Assembly (NCBI GenBank): GCA_028875175.1 | Contig: JAPPFO010000171.1 | Span: 1-16,591, forward strand | Direction of reading: 5' to 3' | Length of the DNA: 16,591 nucleotides | Origin: Chloroflexota bacterium | GTDB taxonomy: Bacteria > Chloroflexota > UBA11872 | In this document: piece after piece, positions 6,457-13,584 of the stretch | How the letters are laid out: every line of letters starts with the position of its first letter | Position numbering within the stretch: the stretch's first letter is position 1 | Position numbers and translations under genes: made by a program | The notes under the pieces: model-generated | Databases searched by the model: none | What the model was told of the DNA's origin: nothing | The model's input: the letters and a program-made list of their open reading frames with translations, nothing else

Positions 6457-9111
6457 ATGTCCGCCACTGAGCACAAGTGGGTCTACCTGTTCCGCGAGGG
6501 CGCTGAGTCCATGCGCAATCTTCTCGGCGGCAAAGGCGCCGGTTCCGCCGAGATGACCCGGGCCGGCATCCCCGTGCCGCCGGGCTTCACGATCACGACC
6601 GAGGCGTGTCTCGCCTACTACGAAGACGGCCGTAAATTTCCGGCCGGCATGCAGCAGCAGATCGATCGCGCGCTGTACGAAGTCGAGATGCAGACCGGCA
6701 AGCGCTTTGGCGACCCCACGAATCCGCTCCTGGTATCGGTGCGGTCGGGCGCCCGCGTGTCCATGCCCGGAATGATGGACACCGTGCTGAACCTCGGACT
6801 CAACGCCCGGACCCTTGAAGGTCTGACGACTCTCACCGGCGATGCGCGCTTCAGCCGAGACTCGTACCGACGCTTCGTGCAGGGCTTCGGCTCGATCGTC
6901 CTGGGTCTCGACAGTCGCGCCTTCGAAGACATCATTCACGAGCACAAGGAGCGCCTCGGGAAGTCCGAAGACCCCGAATTGACCGCGGCCGAGTGGGAGG
7001 CGGTCACCGCCGACTTCAAGAACCTCATCTTCGAGGAAACCGGTCAGCGCTTCCCGGAAGACCCGCACGAGCAACTCGAGCGCGCGATACGGGCCGTCTT
7101 CGACTCATGGCACGGTCGTCGCGCCGTGGACTACCGCAACTTCCACCGCCTGCCGCACGATTGGGGTACGGCCTGCAACGTGCAGACCATGGTCTTCGGC
7201 AACATGGGCGAGCGCTCGGGTACCGGCGTGGCCTTCACCCGAGACCCCAACGACGGCAAGCCCGAGCTCTTCGGCGAGTATTTGCTCAACGCCCAGGGCG
7301 AAGACGTGGTGGCCGGCATCCGCACGCCGGAACAGATCAGCACGTTGCGCCAGACGCTGCCCGAGGTCTACGGCGAGTTCCAGGCCTACGCGCATGCCCT
7401 CGAGGCCCATTACGCCGAGATGCAGGACCTTGAGTTCACGATTGAGGACGGCAGCCTCTTCATGCTGCAGACGCGCGCTGGTAAGCGCAGCCCGGCGGCC
7501 GCCGTACGCATTGCCGTGGACATGGTCCACGAAGGCAAGATCGACCGCGAAACCGCCGTTCGCCGCGTCGAGGCCGAGCAGGTCAGCGCCCTGTTGCACC
7601 CGCGCATTGACGCCTCAACACCCGTGGACCCAATTGCCCGCGGTCTCAATGCCTCTCCGGGCGCCGCGACCGGCGAAGTGGCGTTTACCGCCGACGATGC
7701 CGCCGCGCTGGCCGAAGAGGGCCGGCCGGTCATCCTGGTGCGGCCCGAAACCTCGCCCGACGACTTTCACGGCATGGCCGCCTCGCAGGCCATACTGACG
7801 TCGCGCGGAGGCGCCACCAGCCACGCGGCCATCGTGGCCCGCCAGCTTGGGCTGCCGGCCGTTGTTGGCTGTGAGGTTCTCGAGATTGACATCGAGGCCG
7901 GCCGATTTCGGGTCGGTAGCGAGGTCGTGTCGGCCGGCGACGTCCTCACGATCGACGGCACGCTCGGCAACGTGATCCGGGGCGAAGTTCCGCTAATCCC
8001 CGGCGAAATGACGCAGGAACTCCACGAGTTGCTCGGTTGGGCCGACGAAATCCGCCGGCTCCAGGTCTGGGGGAATGCCGACACGCCCGAAGAAGCGGAA
8101 CTCGCCCGTTCCTATGGCGCGCAGGGCATCGGCCTTTGCCGCACCGAGCACATGTTCCGCGAGGGCGATCGCCTGCCCATCGTCCAGGAAATGATTCTGG
8201 CCGAGTCCGAGGCTGAGCGCCGCCGTGCGCTTGACCGCCTGCTGCCCATCCAACGCGCAGACTTCATCGGCATCCTGCGGGCGATGCATGGCCTGCCGGT
8301 CATCATCCGCCTGCTCGATCCGCCGCTGCACGAATTCCTAAGCGGTGTTGAGGACGAACTGGCCACGCTGGAGCGAGACGGCGCGTCGGAAGCCGAAGTC
8401 GCCCTTGCCCACCGTAAGGTGGCGCGCGCCGCCGAGTTGCACGAATTCAACCCCATGCTGGGATTGCGCGGCTGCCGCCTTGGTCTCGTCTATCCCGAGG
8501 TCTACGAGATGCAGGTCCAGGCCATCGTGGAGGCCGCGCTGCAACTAAAGGCCGAGGCCGTACACGTGCTGCCGGAAATCATGATTCCGCTCATCGGCCA
8601 CATTTCCGAACTCACGACCATCGAGTCCCGCCTGCGCGCGACTGCCGAGCACGTGCAGCAACGAGTCGGCGACCGGATCGACTACAAGTTCGGAACCATG
8701 CTGGAAGTGCCGAGGGCCTGTCTGACCGCAACCGAGATAGCAGGCGTGGCAGAGTTCTTCAGCTTCGGCACCAATGACCTTACGCAGACCACCTTTGGGA
8801 TTAGCCGAGACGACGCTGAGGGACGCTTCCTGCTCAAGCACGTGGAAGACGGCATCCTCGTCGACAACCCCTTCGGTGTGCTGGACCGCGACGGCGTTGG
8901 CGCCCTGATGCGCACCGCCACCGAGCAGGGCCGCGCCGCCCGCGCTGACATCGAAGTCGGGATCTGCGGCGAGCACGGCGGCGACCCCTCGTCCATCGAC
9001 TTCTGCGAGTCTCTGGGCCTGGATTACGTCAGCGCCTCTCCGTACCGCGTGCCGGTGGCCCGCATCGCGGCCGCGCACGCCCGCCTGGAGCAGGGCTTCC
9101 GCGACCGGTAG
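6457..9111 (+). CDS. ppdK: Pyruvate, phosphate dikinase
   Basis: This 884-residue cytoplasmic enzyme interconverts ATP, phosphate and pyruvate with AMP, PPi and PEP, linking glycolysis and gluconeogenesis. The length is normal for the family (about 870-900). The ATP-grasp domain starts with NLLGGKGAGSAEM (residues 21-33) and contains VSVRSGARVSMPGMMDT with Arg96. The swivelling phosphohistidine domain has LTSRGGATSHAAIVARQLG, with phospho-acceptor His456 and, two residues earlier, the Thr that PPDK regulatory proteins phosphorylate. The C-terminal TIM barrel carries GICGEHGGDP with catalytic Cys837 and ends DYVSASPYRVPVARIA. ATG 6457 has GGAG ten bases upstream. The MFS gene diverges from it. 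The acetyltransferase gene follows after 28 bases. No PPDK regulatory kinase/phosphatase gene is in the window. Confidence 0.98.
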   Translation: MSATEHKWVYLFREGAESMRNLLGGKGAGSAEMTRAGIPVPPGFTITTEACLAYYEDGRKFPAGMQQQIDRALYEVEMQTGKRFGDPTNPLLVSVRSGARVSMPGMMDTVLNLGLNARTLEGLTTLTGDARFSRDSYRRFVQGFGSIVLGLDSRAFEDIIHEHKERLGKSEDPELTAAEWEAVTADFKNLIFEETGQRFPEDPHEQLERAIRAVFDSWHGRRAVDYRNFHRLPHDWGTACNVQTMVFGNMGERSGTGVAFTRDPNDGKPELFGEYLLNAQGEDVVAGIRTPEQISTLRQTLPEVYGEFQAYAHALEAHYAEMQDLEFTIEDGSLFMLQTRAGKRSPAAAVRIAVDMVHEGKIDRETAVRRVEAEQVSALLHPRIDASTPVDPIARGLNASPGAATGEVAFTADDAAALAEEGRPVILVRPETSPDDFHGMAASQAILTSRGGATSHAAIVARQLGLPAVVGCEVLEIDIEAGRFRVGSEVVSAGDVLTIDGTLGNVIRGEVPLIPGEMTQELHELLGWADEIRRLQVWGNADTPEEAELARSYGAQGIGLCRTEHMFREGDRLPIVQEMILAESEAERRRALDRLLPIQRADFIGILRAMHGLPVIIRLLDPPLHEFLSGVEDELATLERDGASEAEVALAHRKVARAAELHEFNPMLGLRGCRLGLVYPEVYEMQVQAIVEAALQLKAEAVHVLPEIMIPLIGHISELTTIESRLRATAEHVQQRVGDRIDYKFGTMLEVPRACLTATEIAGVAEFFSFGTNDLTQTTFGISRDDAEGRFLLKHVEDGILVDNPFGVLDRDGVGALMRTATEQGRAARADIEVGICGEHGGDPSSIDFCESLGLDYVSASPYRVPVARIAAAHARLEQGFRDR

Positions 9112-9139
9112 CGCGCGCAGAGGTTCTCCGAGCCGCAAA

Positions 9140-9961
9140 GTGACTGAATTCGTCGTGACGCGGCACCCGGACGCGCAAATGTTTCTCTCGCGAGCGCAGG
9201 GGTTCCTCACTGAGCGCGAGGCCGAGAATGTGCTCATGCTCGGAGTGGCGTCCAGTGCGACCGAGGCCGAGCACGCGCTGACCGTGGATCGCGATGGAGT
9301 TTGCGTCATGGCGGCGCTGCAGTCCGGGGCGAATCTGATCCTGTCTCGGGGGCAGCCGGGAGCCGTTGAAGCGTTGGTCCAGCAGTTGAGCGCGGCTACT
9401 CCCTCACTTCCCGGAGTCACGGGTCCAGCTAGAACTACAGCGAACTTTCTGGATAACTGGCACGCGCGGACGGGTCACGAGACGCGTTTCCAAATGCACT
9501 CGCGGGTCCACGAATTGACTGAGCTCATCCCGCCCAGGCAACCGCCTGGTGTATTCAGACGGGCCGCCATGTCCGACGTGGAAGCCCTGGCCAGGTGGGC
9601 CGATGCCCTGAACATTGAGCTGCGGTCCGAGGACCCGCCACCTGGCGAAGAGAGCGTGAGAAGGCGCATCGGCCTCGGACGCATGTACGTCTGGGACAAC
9701 GGCGGACCCGTGTCGATGGCCGCCTGCGATGGGCCAACGCCGCGCGGCATCAGGATCAACTTCGTATACACCCCGCCGGAACATCGAGCCCGCGGCTACG
9801 CCTCCGCCTGCGTCGCGGACCTGAGTCAACTGCTGCTCGACGAAGGGCGCAAGTTCTGTGCGCTGTTCACGGACCTGGCGAATCCGGTTTCCAACCGGCT
9901 GTACGCGCGGCTGGGCTACCGGCCGATCTGTGACTTCGACGAGTACGTCTTTGTGCCGTAG
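9140..9961 (+). CDS. GNAT-family N-acetyltransferase (COG3393-like)
   Basis: This 273-residue protein is predicted to transfer an acetyl group from acetyl-CoA to an amine. Residues 1-130 form a weakly conserved N-terminal half, possibly a degenerate GNAT fold. The catalytic GNAT domain occupies about 138-273, starting at VFRRAAMSDVEALARWAD. The acetyl-CoA-binding motif A is VYTPPEHRARGYASACVADL (209-228), with the RxxGxA-type pyrophosphate loop HRARGYA. The end, NPVSNRLYARLGYRPICDFDEY, is the usual motif B region. The GTG start at 9140 lies 28 bases after ppdK with only a weak ribosome-binding site, so co-transcription with ppdK is likely. A strong hairpin overlaps its stop codon. The substrate is unknown; PPDK acetylation would be speculation. 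Confidence 0.9.
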   Translation: MTEFVVTRHPDAQMFLSRAQGFLTEREAENVLMLGVASSATEAEHALTVDRDGVCVMAALQSGANLILSRGQPGAVEALVQQLSAATPSLPGVTGPARTTANFLDNWHARTGHETRFQMHSRVHELTELIPPRQPPGVFRRAAMSDVEALARWADALNIELRSEDPPPGEESVRRRIGLGRMYVWDNGGPVSMAACDGPTPRGIRINFVYTPPEHRARGYASACVADLSQLLLDEGRKFCALFTDLANPVSNRLYARLGYRPICDFDEYVFVP

Positions 9962-9990
9962 CGCGCGCTGCTCGGACAACCGCGCGCGCT
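9960..9990 (+). terminator. GC-rich hairpin overlapping the GNAT stop, candidate terminator
   Basis: A perfect 9-bp stem, AGCGCGCGC (9960-9968) with GCGCGCGCT (9982-9990), encloses a 13-base loop. The left arm begins inside the TAG stop of the acetyltransferase gene. No T-run follows, so this is not a textbook intrinsic terminator; it could act with Rho or protect the mRNA 3' end. Confidence 0.5.
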
Positions 9991-10062
9991 CGAAACGCGA
10001 CGCTCACGGCGCCTAACCTGTACGGCGCGGCACGTCGAACGGTGGCTTAAGCTCGGCTTGAG

Positions 10063-11919
10063 ATGGCGACGCCGGTAGAGGAAGTCAAGGCCCGGCTGGA
10101 CGCGGTCGAGTACATCGGCCGAGACGTTCGGTTGCAGCGCGCCGGCCGTAACTGGAAGGGCCTGTGCCCCTTCCACAGCGAGAAGACTCCGTCCTTCTTC
10201 GTCTTTCCCGACCGCGGCAGCTACAAGTGCTTTGGCTGCGGCGAGGGCGGCGATCTGCTCACCTACGTGATGCGCCGTAACCGCATCGAGTTTCCGGACG
10301 CTCTGGGCGAACTCGCCCGCGAAGCCGGCATCGAGATCCAGCGTGGACCGGCCGACCCTGAACGGCGCAGCCGACAGACCTCAATGCTCAGCTTGCTGGA
10401 CGAGGCCCAAAAGTTCCTGCACCGGCAACTCCTGGAGTCGCCGGCCGCCGAGGAAGCCCGTGTTTACGTGCGGACGCGGGGGCTGGCGGACAAGACGATC
10501 GCGCAGTTCGGCCTGGGATACGCCGGAGCACACGGATCGCCACTCCTGGCGCATCTCCGCAAACTTGGCTTCAAGGACGACGCCATTGAAGCCGCCGGCC
10601 TGGCCCGTTCCGATGAGCGCGGAGTCCGCGACTATCTCTTCGACCGCCTGATCTTCCCCATCTGGAACCGGTCCGGCGACGTCGTGGGCTTCGGGGGGCG
10701 CACTCTGCGCGACATCGAGCCGAAGTACCTGAACACCCGCGACTCCGAGGTCTTCACCAAGGGCCACCTCCTCTACGGCTACCACCTGGCCCGCGACGCC
10801 ATCCGCGAAGAGCGCACCGCGGTCATCGTCGAGGGTTACATGGACGTGATCGCCGCGCACGAAGCCGGCTTCACCAACACCGTGGCCTCCATGGGCACTT
10901 CTCTTACGGCCCAGCAGGCGCGCATGCTCACGACTTCCGGCGCGTCGCGGGTGGTCATTGCCCTGGATGCCGACGCCGCCGGCGCGGCGGCTGCCCGCCG
11001 CGGGCTGGACGTCGTTCGCGAGGCCGGCGACTACGAGTCCGGAACCACGGTCGACGTCCGTGGTCTTGTCCGGCACGAGGATCGCCTCACCACGGATATC
11101 GGGATCGCCGAGCTACCGGTTGGCGACGACCCGGACTCCTTGGTTCGCTCCAAGCCGGAGCGCTGGCGAGATCTCATTGCCAGCCCCACGCCACTGGCCG
11201 ACTTTGCCTTTCGCTGGGCCGGTGGTCAGCACGATCTTGGCAGTCTGAGCGGTCGGCGTGCGGCAATGCGTGAACTCTTGCCGATCGTTTCCGAGATAGG
11301 CGACGCGGTGGTTCGCGCGCACTACTTCGGGCGTCTGTCCGAGTTGAGCGGTGTACCAGTTGACGAACTGCGGCGAATGGCAGCTCGCGACGGCCGGCGC
11401 GGCGCACCCCGCGCGGCGGCTCGCAGCACCCGGGATACCGCTGCGGCGGCTCCGATGCTGATGGACCGGCTGGAAGAGGGCCTCTTGCGTTGCGTCGCGA
11501 GAGCCAGCGTGCGGGACGCTGAGCTCATCAGTCGACTCGATCCGGCGCTGCTAACGGATCCCGCAGCGCGGCACATCCTGGCGCGAATCGTGGCCCAGGC
11601 TCGCGAACACGACGATCTCGACTGGGAACGTATAGGCGCGTCCCTCGACCCTACGTCGCAGCAGCGTCTGACCGCCGTTCTGGAAGGCGCGGCCGAGGCT
11701 CCCGGCAGCGACGCATCCCTGGGCGTGGAACTGCAGTTTGCGACGCTCCGCCTGCGCGAGCGACGGCTGAATGCGGAACTTGAGGAGACCCGGCTCGCGG
11801 CTGACGGTGACGCCGCCGAGCCCATCGCTGCCCGGCGTCAGGAACTGATCAGCGAGATGGACAGCGTCCATCGTGCCAAGCTGGAACTGATCGGCGCGCG
11901 CAGCATGGCCACCGGCTAG
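10063..11919 (+). CDS. dnaG: DNA primase DnaG
   Basis: This 618-residue RNA polymerase makes primers for lagging-strand replication and works with the replicative helicase DnaB. The N-terminal CHC2 zinc domain shows LCPFHSEKTPSF and YKCFGCGEGGD, with ligands Cys35, His38, Cys56 and Cys59. The catalytic core follows (FDRLIFPIWNRSGDVVGFGG at 193-212, KYLNTRDSEVF). The Toprim motifs are EGYMD (257-261, catalytic Glu257), LDADAAG (301-307) and DDPDSL (355-360). Between the second and third Toprim motifs there is an insert of roughly 20 residues (about 322-350). Residues after about 450 form the less conserved DnaB-interacting C-terminal domain. ATG 10063 is 101 bases after the GNAT stop, which leaves room for a promoter. 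rpoD, a frequent partner of dnaG, is not next to it here; the convergent gene is thioredoxin. Confidence 0.97.
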   Translation: MATPVEEVKARLDAVEYIGRDVRLQRAGRNWKGLCPFHSEKTPSFFVFPDRGSYKCFGCGEGGDLLTYVMRRNRIEFPDALGELAREAGIEIQRGPADPERRSRQTSMLSLLDEAQKFLHRQLLESPAAEEARVYVRTRGLADKTIAQFGLGYAGAHGSPLLAHLRKLGFKDDAIEAAGLARSDERGVRDYLFDRLIFPIWNRSGDVVGFGGRTLRDIEPKYLNTRDSEVFTKGHLLYGYHLARDAIREERTAVIVEGYMDVIAAHEAGFTNTVASMGTSLTAQQARMLTTSGASRVVIALDADAAGAAAARRGLDVVREAGDYESGTTVDVRGLVRHEDRLTTDIGIAELPVGDDPDSLVRSKPERWRDLIASPTPLADFAFRWAGGQHDLGSLSGRRAAMRELLPIVSEIGDAVVRAHYFGRLSELSGVPVDELRRMAARDGRRGAPRAAARSTRDTAAAAPMLMDRLEEGLLRCVARASVRDAELISRLDPALLTDPAARHILARIVAQAREHDDLDWERIGASLDPTSQQRLTAVLEGAAEAPGSDASLGVELQFATLRLRERRLNAELEETRLAADGDAAEPIAARRQELISEMDSVHRAKLELIGARSMATG

Positions 11920-11956
11920 CGACACCCTGGCTGCCGTCGGTCTGCCAGAAGTGTCG
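11920..11956. terminator. Hairpin between convergent dnaG and trxA, candidate bidirectional terminator
   Basis: The outer stem CGACAC (11920-11925) pairs with GTGTCG (11951-11956). The inner stem CTGGC (11927-11931) pairs with GCCAG (11944-11948), around a 12-base loop, with a C/AA internal bulge. It begins at the base after the dnaG stop and ends eight bases before the trxA stop at 11965, where a shared terminator is expected. No T-run is present on either side. Confidence 0.55.
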
Positions 11957-11964
11957 GCTTGGCG

Positions 11965-12297
11965 CTATGCCCCGTTCAGCGCCTGGTCCAGGGCGGCGGC
12001 CAGGTCCGACTTCGGGCGGAATCCGACTATACGTCCGACTTCCGCACCGTCATTGAACACCAGCAGCGTGGGGATGCCGCGTATGCCAAATTGCCCGGGC
12101 GTCATGGGGTTTGCGTCAACGTCCACCTTGGCGAAGGCCACACGACCGTCGTACTCCTCGGCCAGTTCGTCCACGATCGGGGCGATCATCTTGCAGGGAC
12201 CGCACCACTCGGCCCAGAAGTCCACCAGGACCGGCGTGGAGGCTTCGAGCACCTTGGACTGGAAATCGCTGTCGCCGACCGCTTCGGGCGCTGCCAT
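11965..12297 (-). CDS. trxA: Thioredoxin
   Basis: This 110-residue cytoplasmic disulfide reductase is the right length for TrxA. The active site is FWAEWCGPCKMIAP, with the redox pair Cys32 and Cys35. It continues with the typical KVDVDANP strand and the cis-proline loop GIRGIPTLLVFNDG (about 71-84). ATG 12297 has AGGAG five bases upstream, which fixes the start even though the frame stays open further upstream. A good sigma-70-like promoter lies in the gap shared with the divergent mobA. It converges with dnaG through a hairpin. No thioredoxin reductase gene is in the window. Confidence 0.97.
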   Translation of the reverse strand: MAAPEAVGDSDFQSKVLEASTPVLVDFWAEWCGPCKMIAPIVDELAEEYDGRVAFAKVDVDANPMTPGQFGIRGIPTLLVFNDGAEVGRIVGFRPKSDLAAALDQALNGA

Positions 12298-12334
12298 CGG
12301 AACTCCTCGGAGTACTACCAGACGTTCTGATTCG

Positions 12335-12363
12335 AGCGTAGGCAGGCCGATGCGTGAAGTCAA
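12335..12363 (-). promoter_or_regulatory. Sigma-70-like promoter for trxA
   Basis: Read on the minus strand, TTGACT (12358-12363) is followed after exactly 17 bases by TACGCT (12335-12340), a good match to the -35/-10 consensus. It would start transcription about 30 bases upstream of the trxA ATG. It sits in the 81-base gap between trxA and mobA. Confidence 0.55.
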
Positions 12364-12378
12364 CGGAAGTCCATCCCG

Positions 12379-13005
12379 ATGACTGCCCCACGGTTCTCGG
12401 TCGTCATCCTGGCCGGTGGGCAGAGCCGGCGCATGGGGCGCGACAAGCGTGCCTTGCCCTGGGTGCCGATGTCTGGCGGCTTGCCCCAGACGCTCCTCGG
12501 GCACGTGGTGGCCACCGTCTCGCGGCTCACAGACGACATCGTGCTGGTGGCCAACGACGACCCGGGGGTAACGGGCGCGCGGGTCGTTGGCGACCTGTAC
12601 CCGCGCTCCGGGAGTCTGGGCGGCATCTATAGCGGACTTGCCGCCGCAGCCCATGACCTCGCCTTCGTCGCGGCGGCCGACATGCCGTTTCTCAACCCGA
12701 TGCTCATTCTCGATCTTGCGCGGCGGGCATCTCGAGTGGACGGGGTGGTACCCGTGATCGGCGGCCGGCCCGAGCCGCTGCACACGGTCTACCGAAAGAC
12801 CGTTTTGGCGCCAGCCCGCCGGCAAATCGAGCGCCGCGAACTGAAGATTGCGCTCGTATTTGACGCCGTGTCGACCGTCAGAGTTCCCGATGCTGACTTG
12901 CGTAGGTCCGATCCGGACCTTCGGTCGTTCTGGAATCTCAATACGCCGGAGGAATACCAGCGCGCGTTGGTCTTAGCCGAAGACCACGGAGCTGGGGGCG
13001 CCTAA
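12379..13005 (+). CDS. mobA: Molybdenum cofactor guanylyltransferase MobA
   Basis: This 208-residue cytoplasmic enzyme attaches GMP to molybdopterin-bound molybdenum to form the guanine dinucleotide cofactor. The nucleotide-binding loop is LAGGQSRRMGRDK (residues 11-23), followed by SLGGIYSGL (79-87) and the Mg-binding AAADMPF with Asp101. RPEPLHTVY and the C-terminal FWNLNTPEEYQRA also fit the family. The catalytic G-rich loop makes a MobA/MobA-like NTP-transferase fold certain; MobA against the related MocA-type cytidylyltransferase is likely but less certain. ATG 12379 has GGAAG ten bases upstream. It diverges from trxA. No other cofactor gene or molybdoenzyme is in the window. The frame continues open after its TAA into the next gene. 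Confidence 0.9.
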   Translation: MTAPRFSVVILAGGQSRRMGRDKRALPWVPMSGGLPQTLLGHVVATVSRLTDDIVLVANDDPGVTGARVVGDLYPRSGSLGGIYSGLAAAAHDLAFVAAADMPFLNPMLILDLARRASRVDGVVPVIGGRPEPLHTVYRKTVLAPARRQIERRELKIALVFDAVSTVRVPDADLRRSDPDLRSFWNLNTPEEYQRALVLAEDHGAGGA

Positions 13006-13038
13006 ACTGGCGGCACTAGATCTACGGGCCGACGACCG

Positions 13039-13584
13039 ATCGACCTCGACCTAACGACGTTTCGACTTCGCATCCACGACGCCGCTGCTCGTCCGCTCCG
13101 CGTCAACCGCGATGAGTCCGGATCGCTCGTCGAAATCCTGCGCACGGACTGGCCGGATGTATACGAGCACGAAGAGCGACCGTTCGCGCAGACCTACTTC
13201 TCCACCACACCTGCGTGGCTGGCCCGCGACGAGGACGAATGGCACGTGCACCGGCACCAGGAAGACCGGTTCGTGGTGGCTGCCGGTGACATCATCCTGG
13301 CTCTTTGGGACGGTCGCGACGAGTCGCCGACCGCCCGCACGTTGGATCTCCTGCCGATGGGCCAATCCCAGCCAGACGACGCCCAGTACACAGTGCTGAT
13401 TCCAAGGCTGGTCCACCACGGCTTCATGGTGGCGGGCGAGCGGCCAGCGATCCTCTTAAATTCGCCGACCCGGCTATACAACCCGAGCGACGAAGGCCGC
13501 GACCCGTTCAGCGAGGTGGGGGCGACCTTCGACAGCGGCCAGCCGTTCAGCTGGGCGGCCGTCCGCGAAATCCTGCGCGGCTAG
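13039..13584 (+). CDS. RmlC-like cupin, dTDP-4-dehydrorhamnose 3,5-epimerase-related protein (start uncertain)
   Basis: About 181 residues with the RmlC-type cupin layout: an opening NRDESGSLVEILRTDW, then AQTYFSTTPAW, WHVHRHQEDRFVVAAGDI (with the equivalent of the catalytic His), LALWDGRDESPT, IPRLVHHGFMV and a tail LNSPTRLYNPSDEGRDPF carrying a conserved Tyr. It probably acts on a nucleotide sugar, but no other rhamnose-pathway gene is near, so a free-standing epimerase-like protein is as likely. There is no ATG, GTG or TTG in frame before GTG 13246, which lies in the middle of the fold. I placed the start at ATC 13039 as the best guess; CTG 13138 would remove conserved residues. It is in the same frame as mobA, 33 bases after its TAA. 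Its TAG shares a CTAG with the convergent gdhA stop. Confidence 0.75.
   Translation: MDLDLTTFRLRIHDAAARPLRVNRDESGSLVEILRTDWPDVYEHEERPFAQTYFSTTPAWLARDEDEWHVHRHQEDRFVVAAGDIILALWDGRDESPTARTLDLLPMGQSQPDDAQYTVLIPRLVHHGFMVAGERPAILLNSPTRLYNPSDEGRDPFSEVGATFDSGQPFSWAAVREILRG

Noticed and set aside
6456..6458. Overlapping divergent ATG codons for the MFS gene (6458, minus) and ppdK (6457, plus)
   Set aside because: The MFS leader it implies is basic low-complexity sequence unlike MFS N-termini, and it would leave no room for either gene's promoter.
5758..7074. Long minus-strand frame of 438 codons across the MFS/ppdK junction
   Set aside because: It is a shadow of the MFS gene in another frame and of ppdK on the opposite strand; it has no recognisable domain and low-complexity composition.
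4557..11953. Eleven-base repeat GCCAGAAGTGT at 4557-4567 and 11943-11953
   Set aside because: Dozens of 11-base repeats are expected by chance in a window of this size, and the two places have no common context.
12298..12825. Minus-strand open frame extending thioredoxin upstream by 176 residues
   Set aside because: It is antisense to mobA, and ATG 12297 has a strong ribosome-binding site and gives the standard 110-residue thioredoxin.
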